The notes: a model not told the origin generated them from the sequence alone. Positions 27,713 to 36,063 are shown, numbered from the stretch's first letter. The stretch: DNA of 64,000 nucleotides from Niveispirillum sp943371025 (GCA_943371025.1 CALRTC020000034.1:1-64000), one strand, 5' to 3'. A program made the numbers and translations.

Positions 27713-27797
27713 GGCAAACCTCCCCTGTCGGCCGCCCGCGTTGGGGGCGGCCGTTGATGATTGTGTGGTATTTCCGTCGCCGCCGATCCGCCTTTTC

Positions 27798-27920
27798 CCG
27801 TCATCCCGGCGAAAGCCGGGACCCAGGGGCCAGAAGCTCAAAGCTTTCGGCAGTGTCGATCAAAACAGCGCATAGGTCGGGCACTTGGCCCCTGGGTCCC
27901 GGCTTTCGCCGGGATGACGG
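27798..27920. repeat. Inverted REP-like pair 3 (dmpN-dmpO gap)
   Basis: Perfect 35-base inverted copies at 27798-27832 and 27886-27920, each containing CCCGGCGAAAGCCGGG or its complement next to CCCAGGGGCC. The 53-base spacer has no gene. The transcript could fold into one long stem with two side hairpins between two subunit genes of the same enzyme. Confidence 0.85.
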
Positions 27921-27944
27921 AGAAGAAGCACCCGGGCGTCCCCC

Positions 27945-29483
27945 TCACCCCGACGCCTTCCCGCGATCCTTGGTCCAGGCGTCCCACAGCTGCTGGTCGG
28001 GCGAGCCTTCGTAATCCAGATTGTCGGCGCCATTGTTCAGATGGTACCAGGCCAGCACGTCGGGGATGGTGGCCCCGCCGCAATTGCCCTGGAATATCTG
28101 GTGAACGGGCAGCCAGGACTGGATGTATTTCTCCGGCTCGTCCTTGAAGATGTCGCAGCAGCCGTCGGAACAGAAATGATAGGTCTCGCCCTTGTACTCG
28201 GCCCGGCGGAAGCAGATCTTGGTTGGATCGTCCGGCTCCGTAAACAGCATGGGGATCTGGCAGACGGTGCAAAGCTGGGGCAGGCTGTTATTGTAGAAGC
28301 GCTTACCTTCCTCCTGCTGTTTCTGCCAGTACTCGAAGCGCGGGCGGTACAGCTTGTCGAAGGTGTCCGGGTATTTCTCCGACAGCCACGCCAGTTCGTC
28401 CGGCTTCGGCACCCAGGTGTGGAAGGCGGCGGCCTGGGTGTAATTGTAGAAGGTGCACCAGGCTTCATGGCTCAGGCGTGATTTTTCTTTGCGAGCCACG
28501 TCGGCATATTTCGGCTCGCGGATGCCATAGCGGGCCAGATCCTTGAACAGGGCGCCGCCGGCCTCCTCGAAATACATCTCCCAGGCTTCCGACCAGGACA
28601 TGACGCGCTTGGGCAGCATGTAATCCATCATCATGGCGACGATGGTCAGCAGCCGGTAGCCGCGCCAGAACCATTTATCGATCCATTTCTGGACGATGGG
28701 CACATTGCCTTCGTCCTGCTCCAGCATGAATTTGATGATCTCCAGCCCCAGCGTCATGTGCCGGCTCTCATCGCTCTGCGCTGAAAAGCCGAAGGTGACC
28801 GTGGCCATGTCGCCATTAAAGGCCGCACCCGACATGAAGGGCACGAACAGCAGATTGGTCAGCACATATTCAAAGCTGAAGCTGATCGCCGTCAGGAATT
28901 CGAACGGCCCGGCGCTGGACGCATCGTCGAAGAAGCTTTTCGGCACCGACAGGTACCAGACGCGGTCATGCATGTGCCGGCTGTCATGCAGCCCGTCGAA
29001 GAATTTGTTGTAGTGGCTGATCGTATGGATCTGCGTCTGGGCGTGGCGCAGCTCGTCAATGGCCTGCATCTGACAGGCCACGCGCGGGCCGGCGCCGACG
29101 AAATGGCGGCCGACCTGGGCATAGCCGCGATGGGCCATATATTCCAGGGGCGACACGCCCGTCAGGAACAGCTTGATGGCGTTGATGTAACGCGCATCCG
29201 TGATGTTCATCTGCCCGTTATTCTGGGCAAAGCTGTCGATCACGGCATAGAGCTTGCGCTCCTTCTCCGCCTGATATTTCCAGTAGGCGTCCATGGTCAG
29301 GCGGAACGGGTCTTCCCAGGCGTCCCAGTCATGGATCTTGATGCCTTCGTAATCAGCGAACGGGAACACCTTGCTCATCGGCTGATAGGTGGTTTCCCAG
29401 CCCAGGCCGCGGGTCAGGTGCGCGTAACGCTCCTTCAGCCCCAGCTTGCGGGCGGCCTTCGGGTCCTTCAACAGCGTCGTCAT
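27945..29483 (-). CDS. dmpN: Phenol hydroxylase large (oxygenase) subunit P3
   Basis: 512 residues, bacterial multicomponent monooxygenase alpha subunit. The di-iron ligands fit Glu114, Glu144 and His147 (DELRH) in the first helix pair, and Glu205, Glu239 and His242 (DESRH) in the second. The C-terminal part has a Cys-rich segment (CTVCQIPMLF, then FCSDGCCDIF) like the extra metal-binding module of phenol hydroxylases. It hydroxylates phenol to catechol. Confidence 0.96.
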   Translation of the reverse strand: MTTLLKDPKAARKLGLKERYAHLTRGLGWETTYQPMSKVFPFADYEGIKIHDWDAWEDPFRLTMDAYWKYQAEKERKLYAVIDSFAQNNGQMNITDARYINAIKLFLTGVSPLEYMAHRGYAQVGRHFVGAGPRVACQMQAIDELRHAQTQIHTISHYNKFFDGLHDSRHMHDRVWYLSVPKSFFDDASSAGPFEFLTAISFSFEYVLTNLLFVPFMSGAAFNGDMATVTFGFSAQSDESRHMTLGLEIIKFMLEQDEGNVPIVQKWIDKWFWRGYRLLTIVAMMMDYMLPKRVMSWSEAWEMYFEEAGGALFKDLARYGIREPKYADVARKEKSRLSHEAWCTFYNYTQAAAFHTWVPKPDELAWLSEKYPDTFDKLYRPRFEYWQKQQEEGKRFYNNSLPQLCTVCQIPMLFTEPDDPTKICFRRAEYKGETYHFCSDGCCDIFKDEPEKYIQSWLPVHQIFQGNCGGATIPDVLAWYHLNNGADNLDYEGSPDQQLWDAWTKDRGKASG

Positions 29484-29512
29484 GGATGATGCCTCTGTCG
29501 GGATGGGTGGGA

Positions 29513-29785
29513 TCAGTTCTTCCAGGCGATGATGATGCGCTCGTCATCCTCATCGACATTGCCGGCCAGGCTGATGATGCTGAGCTGCAGCTCCTGCAGG
29601 TCGTAATCGCGGCCCAACTGCGCCTCGACGCTGTCGCGGCGGATTTCCAGCCGGCCGGGGCAGTTGATCTTGGTCAGCGATGGCATGCTGCTGACGCTGG
29701 CTTCCGGATTGTCGCCCAGGATGGCCGTGGTGATGGCCCGGCCCTCGTCCGTGTTCTGAAGCGTGATGGAAACATTCTGCGCCAT
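29513..29785 (-). CDS. dmpM: Phenol hydroxylase activator component P2
   Basis: 90 residues. MmoB/DmpM effector family: VSITLQNTDEGRAI, then DNPEASVSSMPSLTKI. It carries no cofactor and activates the oxygenase during turnover. It lies between dmpL and dmpN in the standard order. Confidence 0.94.
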   Translation of the reverse strand: MAQNVSITLQNTDEGRAITTAILGDNPEASVSSMPSLTKINCPGRLEIRRDSVEAQLGRDYDLQELQLSIISLAGNVDEDDERIIIAWKN

Positions 29786-29799
29786 GGGGCGATCCTTCC

Positions 29800-30798
29800 T
29801 TAAACGGCGAGGCCGATTTTGCGGGCGCGGGCGTCCAAGGCCTGACGGATGTCGGTCAGTGCCGTCACCCCGTCACAGCCCAGCACATGCTCGGCCAGCG
29901 GCAGCAGGGCGTCCTGTGCGCGGGTGGCCCAGGCGGCGTACCAGCCGGACAGAAGCTGTTTGTTGGCGTCATTTTCCGCCGCCACGCGCTTGATGACGGC
30001 ATCGACCCATTTGGCATTGTCATCCTGCCAGTCGACCATGAATTCGGTCAGCATGGACAGGCCCTGGGCGCCATGGCGCTGACCGGCCGCGTCGAAGCGG
30101 GCATAGACCAGCGGATAGACCATGCCATCCATGGACAGGTTCTGTGCCACCAGCATTTCAAACCAGTCGGACAGGACGAAACTGTCCTCCACCATGCGGC
30201 GCACGCCCTGCCAGACCGGGTCGTCCAGCCAGGCCTTCTTCGCCTCCGACAGGGTTGAACCGGAATTGCCGTCCATCACCAGGCCGACGCGGCTGATGAT
30301 CTGGGCGATGCCCAGCCGGTCCATGGTGATGAACTGCGTCGCCTCGGTGATCGCGGCACCATAGCCGACGGCCGTGATCTCCGAATTGTTCATGTTGGCG
30401 CCCCATTCGTAATGACGCAGGGGCAGTAGATAGAGCCGGACCATCTCCGCCCATGGGGCGTCGATGTTGGACAGCAACGCCCGCTTTTCGACGAAGCTGA
30501 AATTCTTTTCCGTCGCTTCCATCATCCGCGACCGGGCGATGGTGTAGGAACCATAGTAAAGCTGGCGCGGATCGCGCGGCGCGTACCAGTCTTCCATGGA
30601 GATGGACGTGCGCGACTTGTCGAACAGTTCATATTGCGGGGCCCAGGTCGGGCGGTAATGGAAGTTCGCCTCGGGCTGCATGTCGTACATCGACTCTTCA
30701 TAGCGCGAGGCGGGGCGGTCGGCGCCCAGCCGGCGCGCGACATTGGCAAAGGTCTGCCGCCGCTGCTGAAGGGCGGTGGTCTTGATCTCCAGGCTCAT
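29800..30798 (-). CDS. dmpL: Phenol hydroxylase beta subunit P1
   Basis: 332 residues, the catalytically silent ferritin-like partner of DmpN. Segments RPTWAPQYELFDKSRTSI and RHYEWGANMNNSEI are typical of DmpL/TouE-type subunits. It is needed to assemble the oxygenase. The start overlaps the dmpK stop by 4 bases. Confidence 0.94.
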   Translation of the reverse strand: MSLEIKTTALQQRRQTFANVARRLGADRPASRYEESMYDMQPEANFHYRPTWAPQYELFDKSRTSISMEDWYAPRDPRQLYYGSYTIARSRMMEATEKNFSFVEKRALLSNIDAPWAEMVRLYLLPLRHYEWGANMNNSEITAVGYGAAITEATQFITMDRLGIAQIISRVGLVMDGNSGSTLSEAKKAWLDDPVWQGVRRMVEDSFVLSDWFEMLVAQNLSMDGMVYPLVYARFDAAGQRHGAQGLSMLTEFMVDWQDDNAKWVDAVIKRVAAENDANKQLLSGWYAAWATRAQDALLPLAEHVLGCDGVTALTDIRQALDARARKIGLAV

Positions 30799-31067
30799 GC
30801 CGGGCTCCTGACGGGTTCGGATGATGCGGGATAGCGGGCGGAAAGAAGGGCGAAGCCGGCGGCGGCTTCACCCTCCACCACCATCTCGGCCGCGTTTGCG
30901 ACGCGGAATTCGCGGAAGGCCGGCATGGGCAGCACCAGCTCCACCGTCAGGTCGGGATCGCCGATGGTGAAATCGAACAGCACGAAGGACCCGCGTGTGC
31001 CGGTCACACGGACGCGGCGCTTGGAAATATCGATAAGTGGCGGGTCAGCCGGCGTGGCACTGGCCAT
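30795..31067 (-). CDS. dmpK: Phenol hydroxylase assembly component P0
   Basis: 90 residues from the ATG at 31067 (GGAGG eight bases upstream); an ATG at 31073 is too close to the ribosome site. It matches the DmpK/PhhK family by KRRVRVTGTRGSFVLFDF and MPAFREFRVANAAEMV. DmpK assists iron loading of the oxygenase. It is the first gene of the operon, about 100 bases downstream of the predicted transcription start. Confidence 0.9.
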   Translation of the reverse strand: MASATPADPPLIDISKRRVRVTGTRGSFVLFDFTIGDPDLTVELVLPMPAFREFRVANAAEMVVEGEAAAGFALLSARYPASSEPVRSPA

Positions 31068-31180
31068 GAACATTCCCTCCCTGAAGGGGACCGCCCCTGG
31101 TCATCCCCACCGTCCTGGCGGTGGTGGCCCTCTTTCCCTTGGGGTTGGGACGGGGCGGGGTCGGCATCTGCATCCTGTTT

Positions 31181-31196
31181 CGCAAGGCCCGTGCCA
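31181..31196 (-). promoter_or_regulatory. Sigma-54 (-24/-12) promoter of the dmp operon
   Basis: Minus strand reads TGGCACGggccTTGCG, matching the consensus TGGCACGN4TTGCW at all key positions, with the GG and GC pairs correctly spaced. The start of transcription would be near 31170, about 100 bases before dmpK. An IHF site and two UAS palindromes lie upstream in the usual order. Confidence 0.9.
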
Positions 31197-31233
31197 GAGA
31201 CGGGGGACAACGGGCACTTGCGGTCAGAATTTA

Positions 31234-31246
31234 TAAGATATTGATA
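31234..31246 (-). promoter_or_regulatory. IHF-binding site of the dmp promoter
   Basis: Minus strand TATCAATATCTTA fits WATCARNNNNTTR exactly and lies in an AT-rich patch. It is centred about 70 bases upstream of the predicted start, between promoter and UAS, the place IHF occupies in XylR/DmpR-controlled promoters. Confidence 0.75.
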
Positions 31247-31321
31247 TGTATGGAACTATTAGGCCTTTTCGGCGGGGTGGCCGGGGCCGGTTTCTCTGTT
31301 GCCCCGGCCATGCCTGCCGGC

Positions 31322-31371
31322 TTGATCTTTCGATGAAGCTGGCCTATCGGACCGATTGATCATTTCATCAA
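31322..31371. promoter_or_regulatory. Twin DmpR/XylR-type UAS (enhancer) sites of the dmp operon
   Basis: TTGATCTTTCGATGAA at 31322-31337 and TTGATCATTTCATCAA at 31356-31371 resemble the XylR/DmpR enhancer TTGATCAATTGATCAA. Their centres are about 34 bases apart, roughly three helical turns, and they lie about 150-200 bases upstream of the predicted start. Confidence 0.82.
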
Positions 31372-31377
31372 GGACGA

Positions 31378-31968
31378 TCACAGCTTGGCCAGACGCAGCT
31401 CACGCAGATGGTCTTCCAGGAAGTCCACGCGGTCATTGCCCCAGAAGACCTGATCGCCGACGACGAAACTGGGCACACCGATGACGCCTTGATCGAATGC
31501 CAGCTCGCTGTTGCGGGCCAGGGTGGCGGCGGATGCCGGATCATCCAGCGTGGCGGCCAGTTCCGCCCGGTCCAGGCCGATGGCGGCCCCGACATCCAGC
31601 ACGATGTCGCGCTGTCCGATATCCATGCCTTCGGCCCATTCCTTGCGCATCATCTCCACAATATAGGGACGCAGCAGCCCGCGCTGATCCGCCAGCAGGG
31701 AACCGTAGCCGGCCAAGGTCGGCTCGGTGGTCGGCGGCGGCGGGTTCAGCGGCACGCCCAGCCGCCGGGCCCAGCGGGCCAGATCCTGCCGGACCAGCGG
31801 GATTTTCACCTTGGCCCGTTCCGGCGGCGACCGCCCGTCCCAGCCACCCAGCGGCCGCCAGACAATATTGACATGATACTTGTCCAGGACTGGCCACAGC
31901 GTCTTGGAGACGAGATAGCAATAGGGGCTGCGGAAGTTGAAATAGAAGATCACATCGGTGGGGGTCAT
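31378..31968 (-). CDS. DsbA-family isomerase (2-hydroxychromene-2-carboxylate isomerase-like)
   Basis: 196 residues, kappa-class GST/DsbA-like fold. The N-terminus IFYFNFRSPYCYL has Ser14 where family members bind glutathione, and ELAFDQGVIGVPSFVVGDQ is the cis-proline region; WGNDRVDFLEDHL closes the protein. Characterised relatives isomerise 2-hydroxychromene-2-carboxylate in naphthalene degradation. The gene stops 7 bases before the UAS pair of the phenol operon. Whether this strain uses it for polycyclic aromatics or for a glutathione-linked side reaction is not visible. Confidence 0.82.
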   Translation of the reverse strand: MTPTDVIFYFNFRSPYCYLVSKTLWPVLDKYHVNIVWRPLGGWDGRSPPERAKVKIPLVRQDLARWARRLGVPLNPPPPTTEPTLAGYGSLLADQRGLLRPYIVEMMRKEWAEGMDIGQRDIVLDVGAAIGLDRAELAATLDDPASAATLARNSELAFDQGVIGVPSFVVGDQVFWGNDRVDFLEDHLRELRLAKL

Positions 31969-32068
31969 GGGGGGGCTCCGGTTTGGGAGAGGGGGGGCGG
32001 CATCTGCCCGGCACCGTCATTCCTGCAAAGCTGCGGGGCTGGGAGGCCGTTTCTCAGACACTCCACAT

Positions 32069-32160
32069 GCCTTCCCCTTGATGAGCGGGGAACCAGGGGC
32101 AGCAAGGATCAACGCTTGGGTGCCCGTGGCTCCTGGACCCCCGCTCATCAAGGGGGAGGC
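32069..32160. repeat. Inverted REP-like pair 4 (gap upstream of the isomerase gene)
   Basis: Left unit 32069-32100 (CCCCTTGATGAGCGGGG, then CCAGGGGC) and right unit 32129-32160 (its near complement) face each other across about 28 bases. The stem flanks match pairs 1-3 while the hairpin centre differs. Apart from this pair and the terminator, the 335-base gap 31969-32303 holds no gene that I can support. Confidence 0.75.
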
Positions 32161-32221
32161 AGGGAGCGGGGAGGAAGGCTGACGTCTGTAACTACGGCGT
32201 GTTGAAACGCTGGCCGACATC

Positions 32222-32261
32222 GAAAACAAAAGCCGGACCGGCGGTCGCCCGTCGGTCCGGC
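32222..32261 (-). terminator. Rho-independent terminator after the DUF1329 gene
   Basis: On the minus strand GCCGGACCG (plus 32253-32261) pairs with CGGTCCGGC (plus 32232-32240), followed by TTTTGTTTTCG. It lies about 40 bases after the DUF1329 stop, so the DUF1302-DUF1329 unit probably ends here and the isomerase gene is expressed separately or by read-through. Confidence 0.75.
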
Positions 32262-32303
32262 AAGGGGGCCGGCGGCTGGATGGAGACCGCCTGGGCGGGA
32301 GGA

Positions 32304-33638
32304 TTACCTTCCTTCGGCGCGCATGTTCTGGACGTTGAACATGTTGGCCGGCGACAGTTTGGGATCGACCTGGCCCTTGAACTGGCCTGTCGTGCAATGG
32401 CCCGACAGCACATCGATCATGCTGAAACTGTCATCGATGGCCACGCCCGTGCCCTTGTTCACGGCCAGATGATGGTCGGGATGGGACTTGCCGATGGTCC
32501 AGGACTTCCACAGGTCGCCCTTGCGGTCATAGATCAGCGTGCGCTGGATGGTCATGGCCTGGGCGTCGATATGGAAAACGCGCTTTGAAATCGGGTGGGC
32601 GGGGTCCACCGGTTCGGCTTCCAGCACATAGGTCTTGCGCAACTGCCAGGTGATGTTGGGGAAACAGCCGCCCTTGCCGCCGAAATCGACATATTGATAC
32701 CCGTCCGGGTCCTTGATGTCGGTCGCCAGCTTCAGGTCGTTATGGTTGTAGAAGGGCAGAAGCATCATCTTCGTGCCCTTGTAGGTCCATTTCATGTCGG
32801 CGATGCGGCCGTTATAGCCCTCGAAATCCTCGATCATCAGATCGGAGCCCAGGAAGGCGTCGGTCACCTGACCCGTGGCCAGACGGCGCACGCGGCGCTG
32901 GAAGCCCAGATACAGCCAGGCATCGTCGCGCTTGCCATCATCCTCGTAGCGCAGGATCAGCAACTGGGTGTTCTTCAGATCACCCGGTTCCAGCACCTGC
33001 ACATAGATGCCGCGGAAGATGTTGGACGGATTGTCGGACAGGTCGGGCAGCGGCGACTGGTCGACGCGATGCTTGAAGTTCAGGAAGTGGAAGTTGAACT
33101 TGATCTCGCGCTCGATGGCGCCGGAGCTCAGGTTCTTGAAGCGCCAGTAGAAGGGATAGATGGCGGCACTGTCCCCCCAGTTATAGCCATGCTTGTAATT
33201 CCAGGCCAGTTTCTGCCCGGCCAGCGGGTCCTTGGGGTCGGGGTCGGCGGGGAAGGGACGGCCGGCGACATAGCCGGACAGGTTGCCATCCTGCCCGATG
33301 GTCACCTTGCCCACATTCTGTTCCGACGCCTTCACATAGGAGGCGGGCAGCGGGAAGTCGGTGGTGGCGCCGACCGTGACCTCCACCCAGCCATCCTTGA
33401 TGAACTGGTACATGGCCGGGTCCAGATAATCCTTGGCCGCGTCCACATTGCCCTTGTTGATGACCAGACCGGGCGTGATGCCGGGAACCTGCGGCATGCC
33501 CTTCTTGTAGGGAAAGAAGCTTTCCTGAAGGTCCTGCGCATTCTGGGCGTCGGCCGTGCCGCCGATGGCCAGGGTGCAGAGCGCCACACCGACCGCTGCG
33601 GTCATGCGCAGGGTGCGGGCGAATTTCATCGCTTTCAT
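32304..33638 (-). CDS. DUF1329-family exported protein (LolA/LolB-like fold expected)
   Basis: 444 residues with a signal peptide ending near GGTADAQ (about residue 32). It has the pattern of the DUF1329 family: PGLVINKGNVDAAKDYLDP, then WNYKHGYNWGD, RRVRRLATG and SDLMIEDFEGY. Related structures resemble outer-membrane lipoprotein-sorting proteins, so a lipid- or hydrophobe-binding periplasmic role is plausible but unproven. It is coupled to the DUF1302 gene 21 bases upstream. The pair recurs next to YCF48 and RND genes, which here lie on the other side of the regulator. Confidence 0.85.
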   Translation of the reverse strand: MKAMKFARTLRMTAAVGVALCTLAIGGTADAQNAQDLQESFFPYKKGMPQVPGITPGLVINKGNVDAAKDYLDPAMYQFIKDGWVEVTVGATTDFPLPASYVKASEQNVGKVTIGQDGNLSGYVAGRPFPADPDPKDPLAGQKLAWNYKHGYNWGDSAAIYPFYWRFKNLSSGAIEREIKFNFHFLNFKHRVDQSPLPDLSDNPSNIFRGIYVQVLEPGDLKNTQLLILRYEDDGKRDDAWLYLGFQRRVRRLATGQVTDAFLGSDLMIEDFEGYNGRIADMKWTYKGTKMMLLPFYNHNDLKLATDIKDPDGYQYVDFGGKGGCFPNITWQLRKTYVLEAEPVDPAHPISKRVFHIDAQAMTIQRTLIYDRKGDLWKSWTIGKSHPDHHLAVNKGTGVAIDDSFSMIDVLSGHCTTGQFKGQVDPKLSPANMFNVQNMRAEGR

Positions 33639-33659
33639 CTTTGATCCTCCCAGGAATGC

Positions 33660-35546
33660 TCAGAACCGGTAACGGACGGTCAGTTGGACTTCGTCTTCGC
33701 GCTGCGCCATGCCGATGGGGCCGGAGCGGAAGCGGCCCAGCGGCTCGAACCCGCCCAGGCCGATGGAACCGGGCGCCCCGCCCGCATGCAGCGGCGTGGT
33801 GGTAAAGGGCGGGAACGGGTTGCAGGACCGGCAATCGTCGAAGGTGCGGATGCCCTTGCCGATCTTGAAATTGCCGCCCAGCACGACCTGCCAGCTGTCA
33901 TTGATCAGCCAGTCGACGGACGGCGCGATGGCGGCGGCCTTGGCCTTGAAGTCATAGGCCGTGATGATCTGCGGCGACAGGCGGTCGTTCAGGTAGAAGC
34001 CCTTGATCAGCAGGGTACCGATCCAGCTGTTCTTCCAATCCGGCATGCCCATCGGGCCCAGCGGCCCCTGTTCCAGTTCATGATCCAGCAGATGCTGACC
34101 GAAGATCTGGCCGGAGATCAGGAAGGACCGCGTCGGGTTCAGGAAGGGGATGAAGGTCTGGCGGTCGATGCCGACGACATAGCGGATGACATCGCTGCTG
34201 CTGAACAGGCGCGGCCGCAGGGTGTTGGCGAACTCCTCCCCCGTCGTATAGGCGAATTCCATGCGCACGGCCGATTTCAGGCTGTCGACATAGAAATCCA
34301 GCGAGGTGCCGTAGAGATCGACCTTGGGGAAGTCGATATCGAAGGCGATCAGATAGGGCCAGGCCTGCGCCTCCACCCCCGGCGTGAAGGCATTGTCGGC
34401 CGGGATGCCGCCGCGCAGGGTCGGCAACTGGGCGCGGGTGTGCAGATAATTGAAGCTGAAGCCCACGCTCTGGAACACGCCTTCGACCTTGCCGCCGAAC
34501 TGCGTGTCATCCAGGCTCCATTTCGGCAGATTGGCCTGGCGGATGCCGATGACATGGGACGGGAAGTCGGTCGCCAGATTGCCATTGGCGAAGTTCGACA
34601 CGGTGCAGCCATTATCCCAGCAATTCTTCATGCCGCGGAAGAAGCTGCCGGCATCCAGGATCGTATAGGGCGTGCCCGCCTGACCAATGTTGGATGGTCG
34701 GAACTTGTCGAAATTCCAGACGAATTGCAGGTTCAGATCGTCAAAGGGACCGGTGCCGCCCATACGGTATTCGGCCGTCGCGATCCATTGCGGGATGCGG
34801 ATATCCTCCAGCTCGTCATAGATGTTGTTGCGGCTGTAATCGACGGGGTTGATGACATCCAGCACGCGGAACAGGTCGGTGCGGCCCCAGACCACCTGCT
34901 GGCGGCCGATGCGCACGCCCAGTTCCTCGGCCCCACCCACATCCCAGGCGGCGTCGACATAGGCTTCGCGCAGGAAATCCAGCCGCTTGTTGAATTCCGG
35001 ATAGCGCAGGTCGTTCAGGCTGTAATCCAGATAACCTGGAATGCAGCCGCGGCTATCCACGTCACAGGGGCGCACCGGTACGCCGAAACTGACGCCACCA
35101 TTGGCGTCATGCAGCGGCTGGCCCAGCACGATCATGCCGTCATTGGGATTCTTGGTCAGGTTGATGGGGCCGGCGGGCAGCGGGATGCCGCCGCCATGGG
35201 GCACGGATTTCCCCATGGCCACGCTTTCCAGCAGGATCGACCCGCCGGCATTTTCGCCGAAGCGGGTGTCGCGCAGGTCATAGACCGCGTCGTAGCTGCC
35301 GCGCAGGATGGCGTTGAAGGACAGGCGGCTGAACCGGCCCGTCGGTTCGAAATCCTTCTGGATTTCGATCTGTGCCGTGGTGCGGGCCTTCACCAGCCCA
35401 TCATCCTTGCGCACATGGGTTACGTTCTCGACGAAGCCGCCGACATCCGCGTCCTCGGCAAAGGCGCCGGCGGGTACGGCCAGCGCCGTCGCGGAAAGCA
35501 GCAGGCCGGCCAGTTGGCGGCTCATCAAACCCCTGATCTTGGGCAT
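33660..35546 (-). CDS. DUF1302-family outer-membrane beta-barrel protein
   Basis: 628 residues from the ATG at 35546 (GGGAG upstream). The signal peptide ends near AGAFAED. The chain is rich in alternating aromatic strands, with RIGRQQVVWGRTDLFRVLDVINP as the family landmark, and ends VRYRF, a typical barrel terminus. DUF1302 proteins are predicted outer-membrane channels near aromatic, steroid or alkane genes; the substrate is unknown. A sigma-54 promoter at 35843-35858 reads into it. Confidence 0.85.
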   Translation of the reverse strand: MPKIRGLMSRQLAGLLLSATALAVPAGAFAEDADVGGFVENVTHVRKDDGLVKARTTAQIEIQKDFEPTGRFSRLSFNAILRGSYDAVYDLRDTRFGENAGGSILLESVAMGKSVPHGGGIPLPAGPINLTKNPNDGMIVLGQPLHDANGGVSFGVPVRPCDVDSRGCIPGYLDYSLNDLRYPEFNKRLDFLREAYVDAAWDVGGAEELGVRIGRQQVVWGRTDLFRVLDVINPVDYSRNNIYDELEDIRIPQWIATAEYRMGGTGPFDDLNLQFVWNFDKFRPSNIGQAGTPYTILDAGSFFRGMKNCWDNGCTVSNFANGNLATDFPSHVIGIRQANLPKWSLDDTQFGGKVEGVFQSVGFSFNYLHTRAQLPTLRGGIPADNAFTPGVEAQAWPYLIAFDIDFPKVDLYGTSLDFYVDSLKSAVRMEFAYTTGEEFANTLRPRLFSSSDVIRYVVGIDRQTFIPFLNPTRSFLISGQIFGQHLLDHELEQGPLGPMGMPDWKNSWIGTLLIKGFYLNDRLSPQIITAYDFKAKAAAIAPSVDWLINDSWQVVLGGNFKIGKGIRTFDDCRSCNPFPPFTTTPLHAGGAPGSIGLGGFEPLGRFRSGPIGMAQREDEVQLTVRYRF

Positions 35547-35842
35547 GTCTCCCTGTCCCCCTTTTATGCGGGCGCAAAGGCCCGTTGACGTCACCGCCTG
35601 GTCATGGGCGGACGCCTGGTTTCAACGGCAAGGCACTGGGCCGCGCGGCACCCGGCTGGGTGGTGCGGCGGGATCGCTACCGGGTAAGCGGGTTCTGTGG
35701 CTGGATGTGCATGTTTCCCCCTGTTCGAAGGCGGATGGATGGGCTGTCCCCCATCCGTCGTTGCCTTAGTCGGCCGCCGCCGGTTCATCCGTGCGATCGG
35801 GCCTTTGATCCCGGCATGCGTAGGCCGGGTGCCGGCGCATAT

Positions 35843-35858
35843 CGCAATCACCGTGCCA
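35843..35858 (-). promoter_or_regulatory. Sigma-54 promoter of the DUF1302-DUF1329 unit
   Basis: Minus strand TGGCACGgtgaTTGCG matches the -24/-12 consensus as well as the dmp promoter does. Transcription would start near 35833, leaving a leader of about 290 bases. No gene is seen in that leader. UAS-like palindromes lie about 180-230 bases upstream at 36014-36063. Confidence 0.82.
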
Positions 35859-35878
35859 GCCATGATCGGGTGCTCGCA

Positions 35879-35894
35879 TGGCCCGTGGTTTGCA
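35879..35894 (+). promoter_or_regulatory. Possible sigma-54 promoter toward the regulator gene
   Basis: Plus strand TGGCCCGtggtTTGCA differs from the consensus at one position (C for A) and points toward the regulator ATG at 36208. It is back to back with the leftward promoter, 20 bases apart. The UAS pair would lie downstream of its start. DmpR genes usually have a sigma-70 promoter, so this may be fortuitous. Confidence 0.45.
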
Positions 35895-36013
35895 CCAGGA
35901 AGGACAGGCCGGAAGGCCAGGAACGGCCTGCGCTTGACCATTGCTTTCAACAGGGCGGAAGCGGGCGCGGGTGGACGGAAAACGGGTGGATGGACGCGAC
36001 CGTGGATCACCAA

Positions 36014-36063
36014 TTGATCAATTGGCAAAAGTGCGGCGCCGTCATGATGAATGATTTCATCAT
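36014..36063. promoter_or_regulatory. UAS pair between the DUF1302 and regulator genes
   Basis: TTGATCAATTGGCAAA (36014-36029) keeps one complete half of the XylR/DmpR enhancer, and TGAATGATTTCATCAT (36048-36063) shares ATTTCATCA with the UAS at 31356. Their spacing of about 34 bases repeats the spacing at the dmp promoter. The rest of the 35547-36207 gap shows no gene. Confidence 0.65.

Noticed and set aside
22156..32160. The inverted repeats as a CRISPR array
   Set aside because: Units are facing pairs in separate gaps, with no regular direct repeats or spacers and no cas genes.
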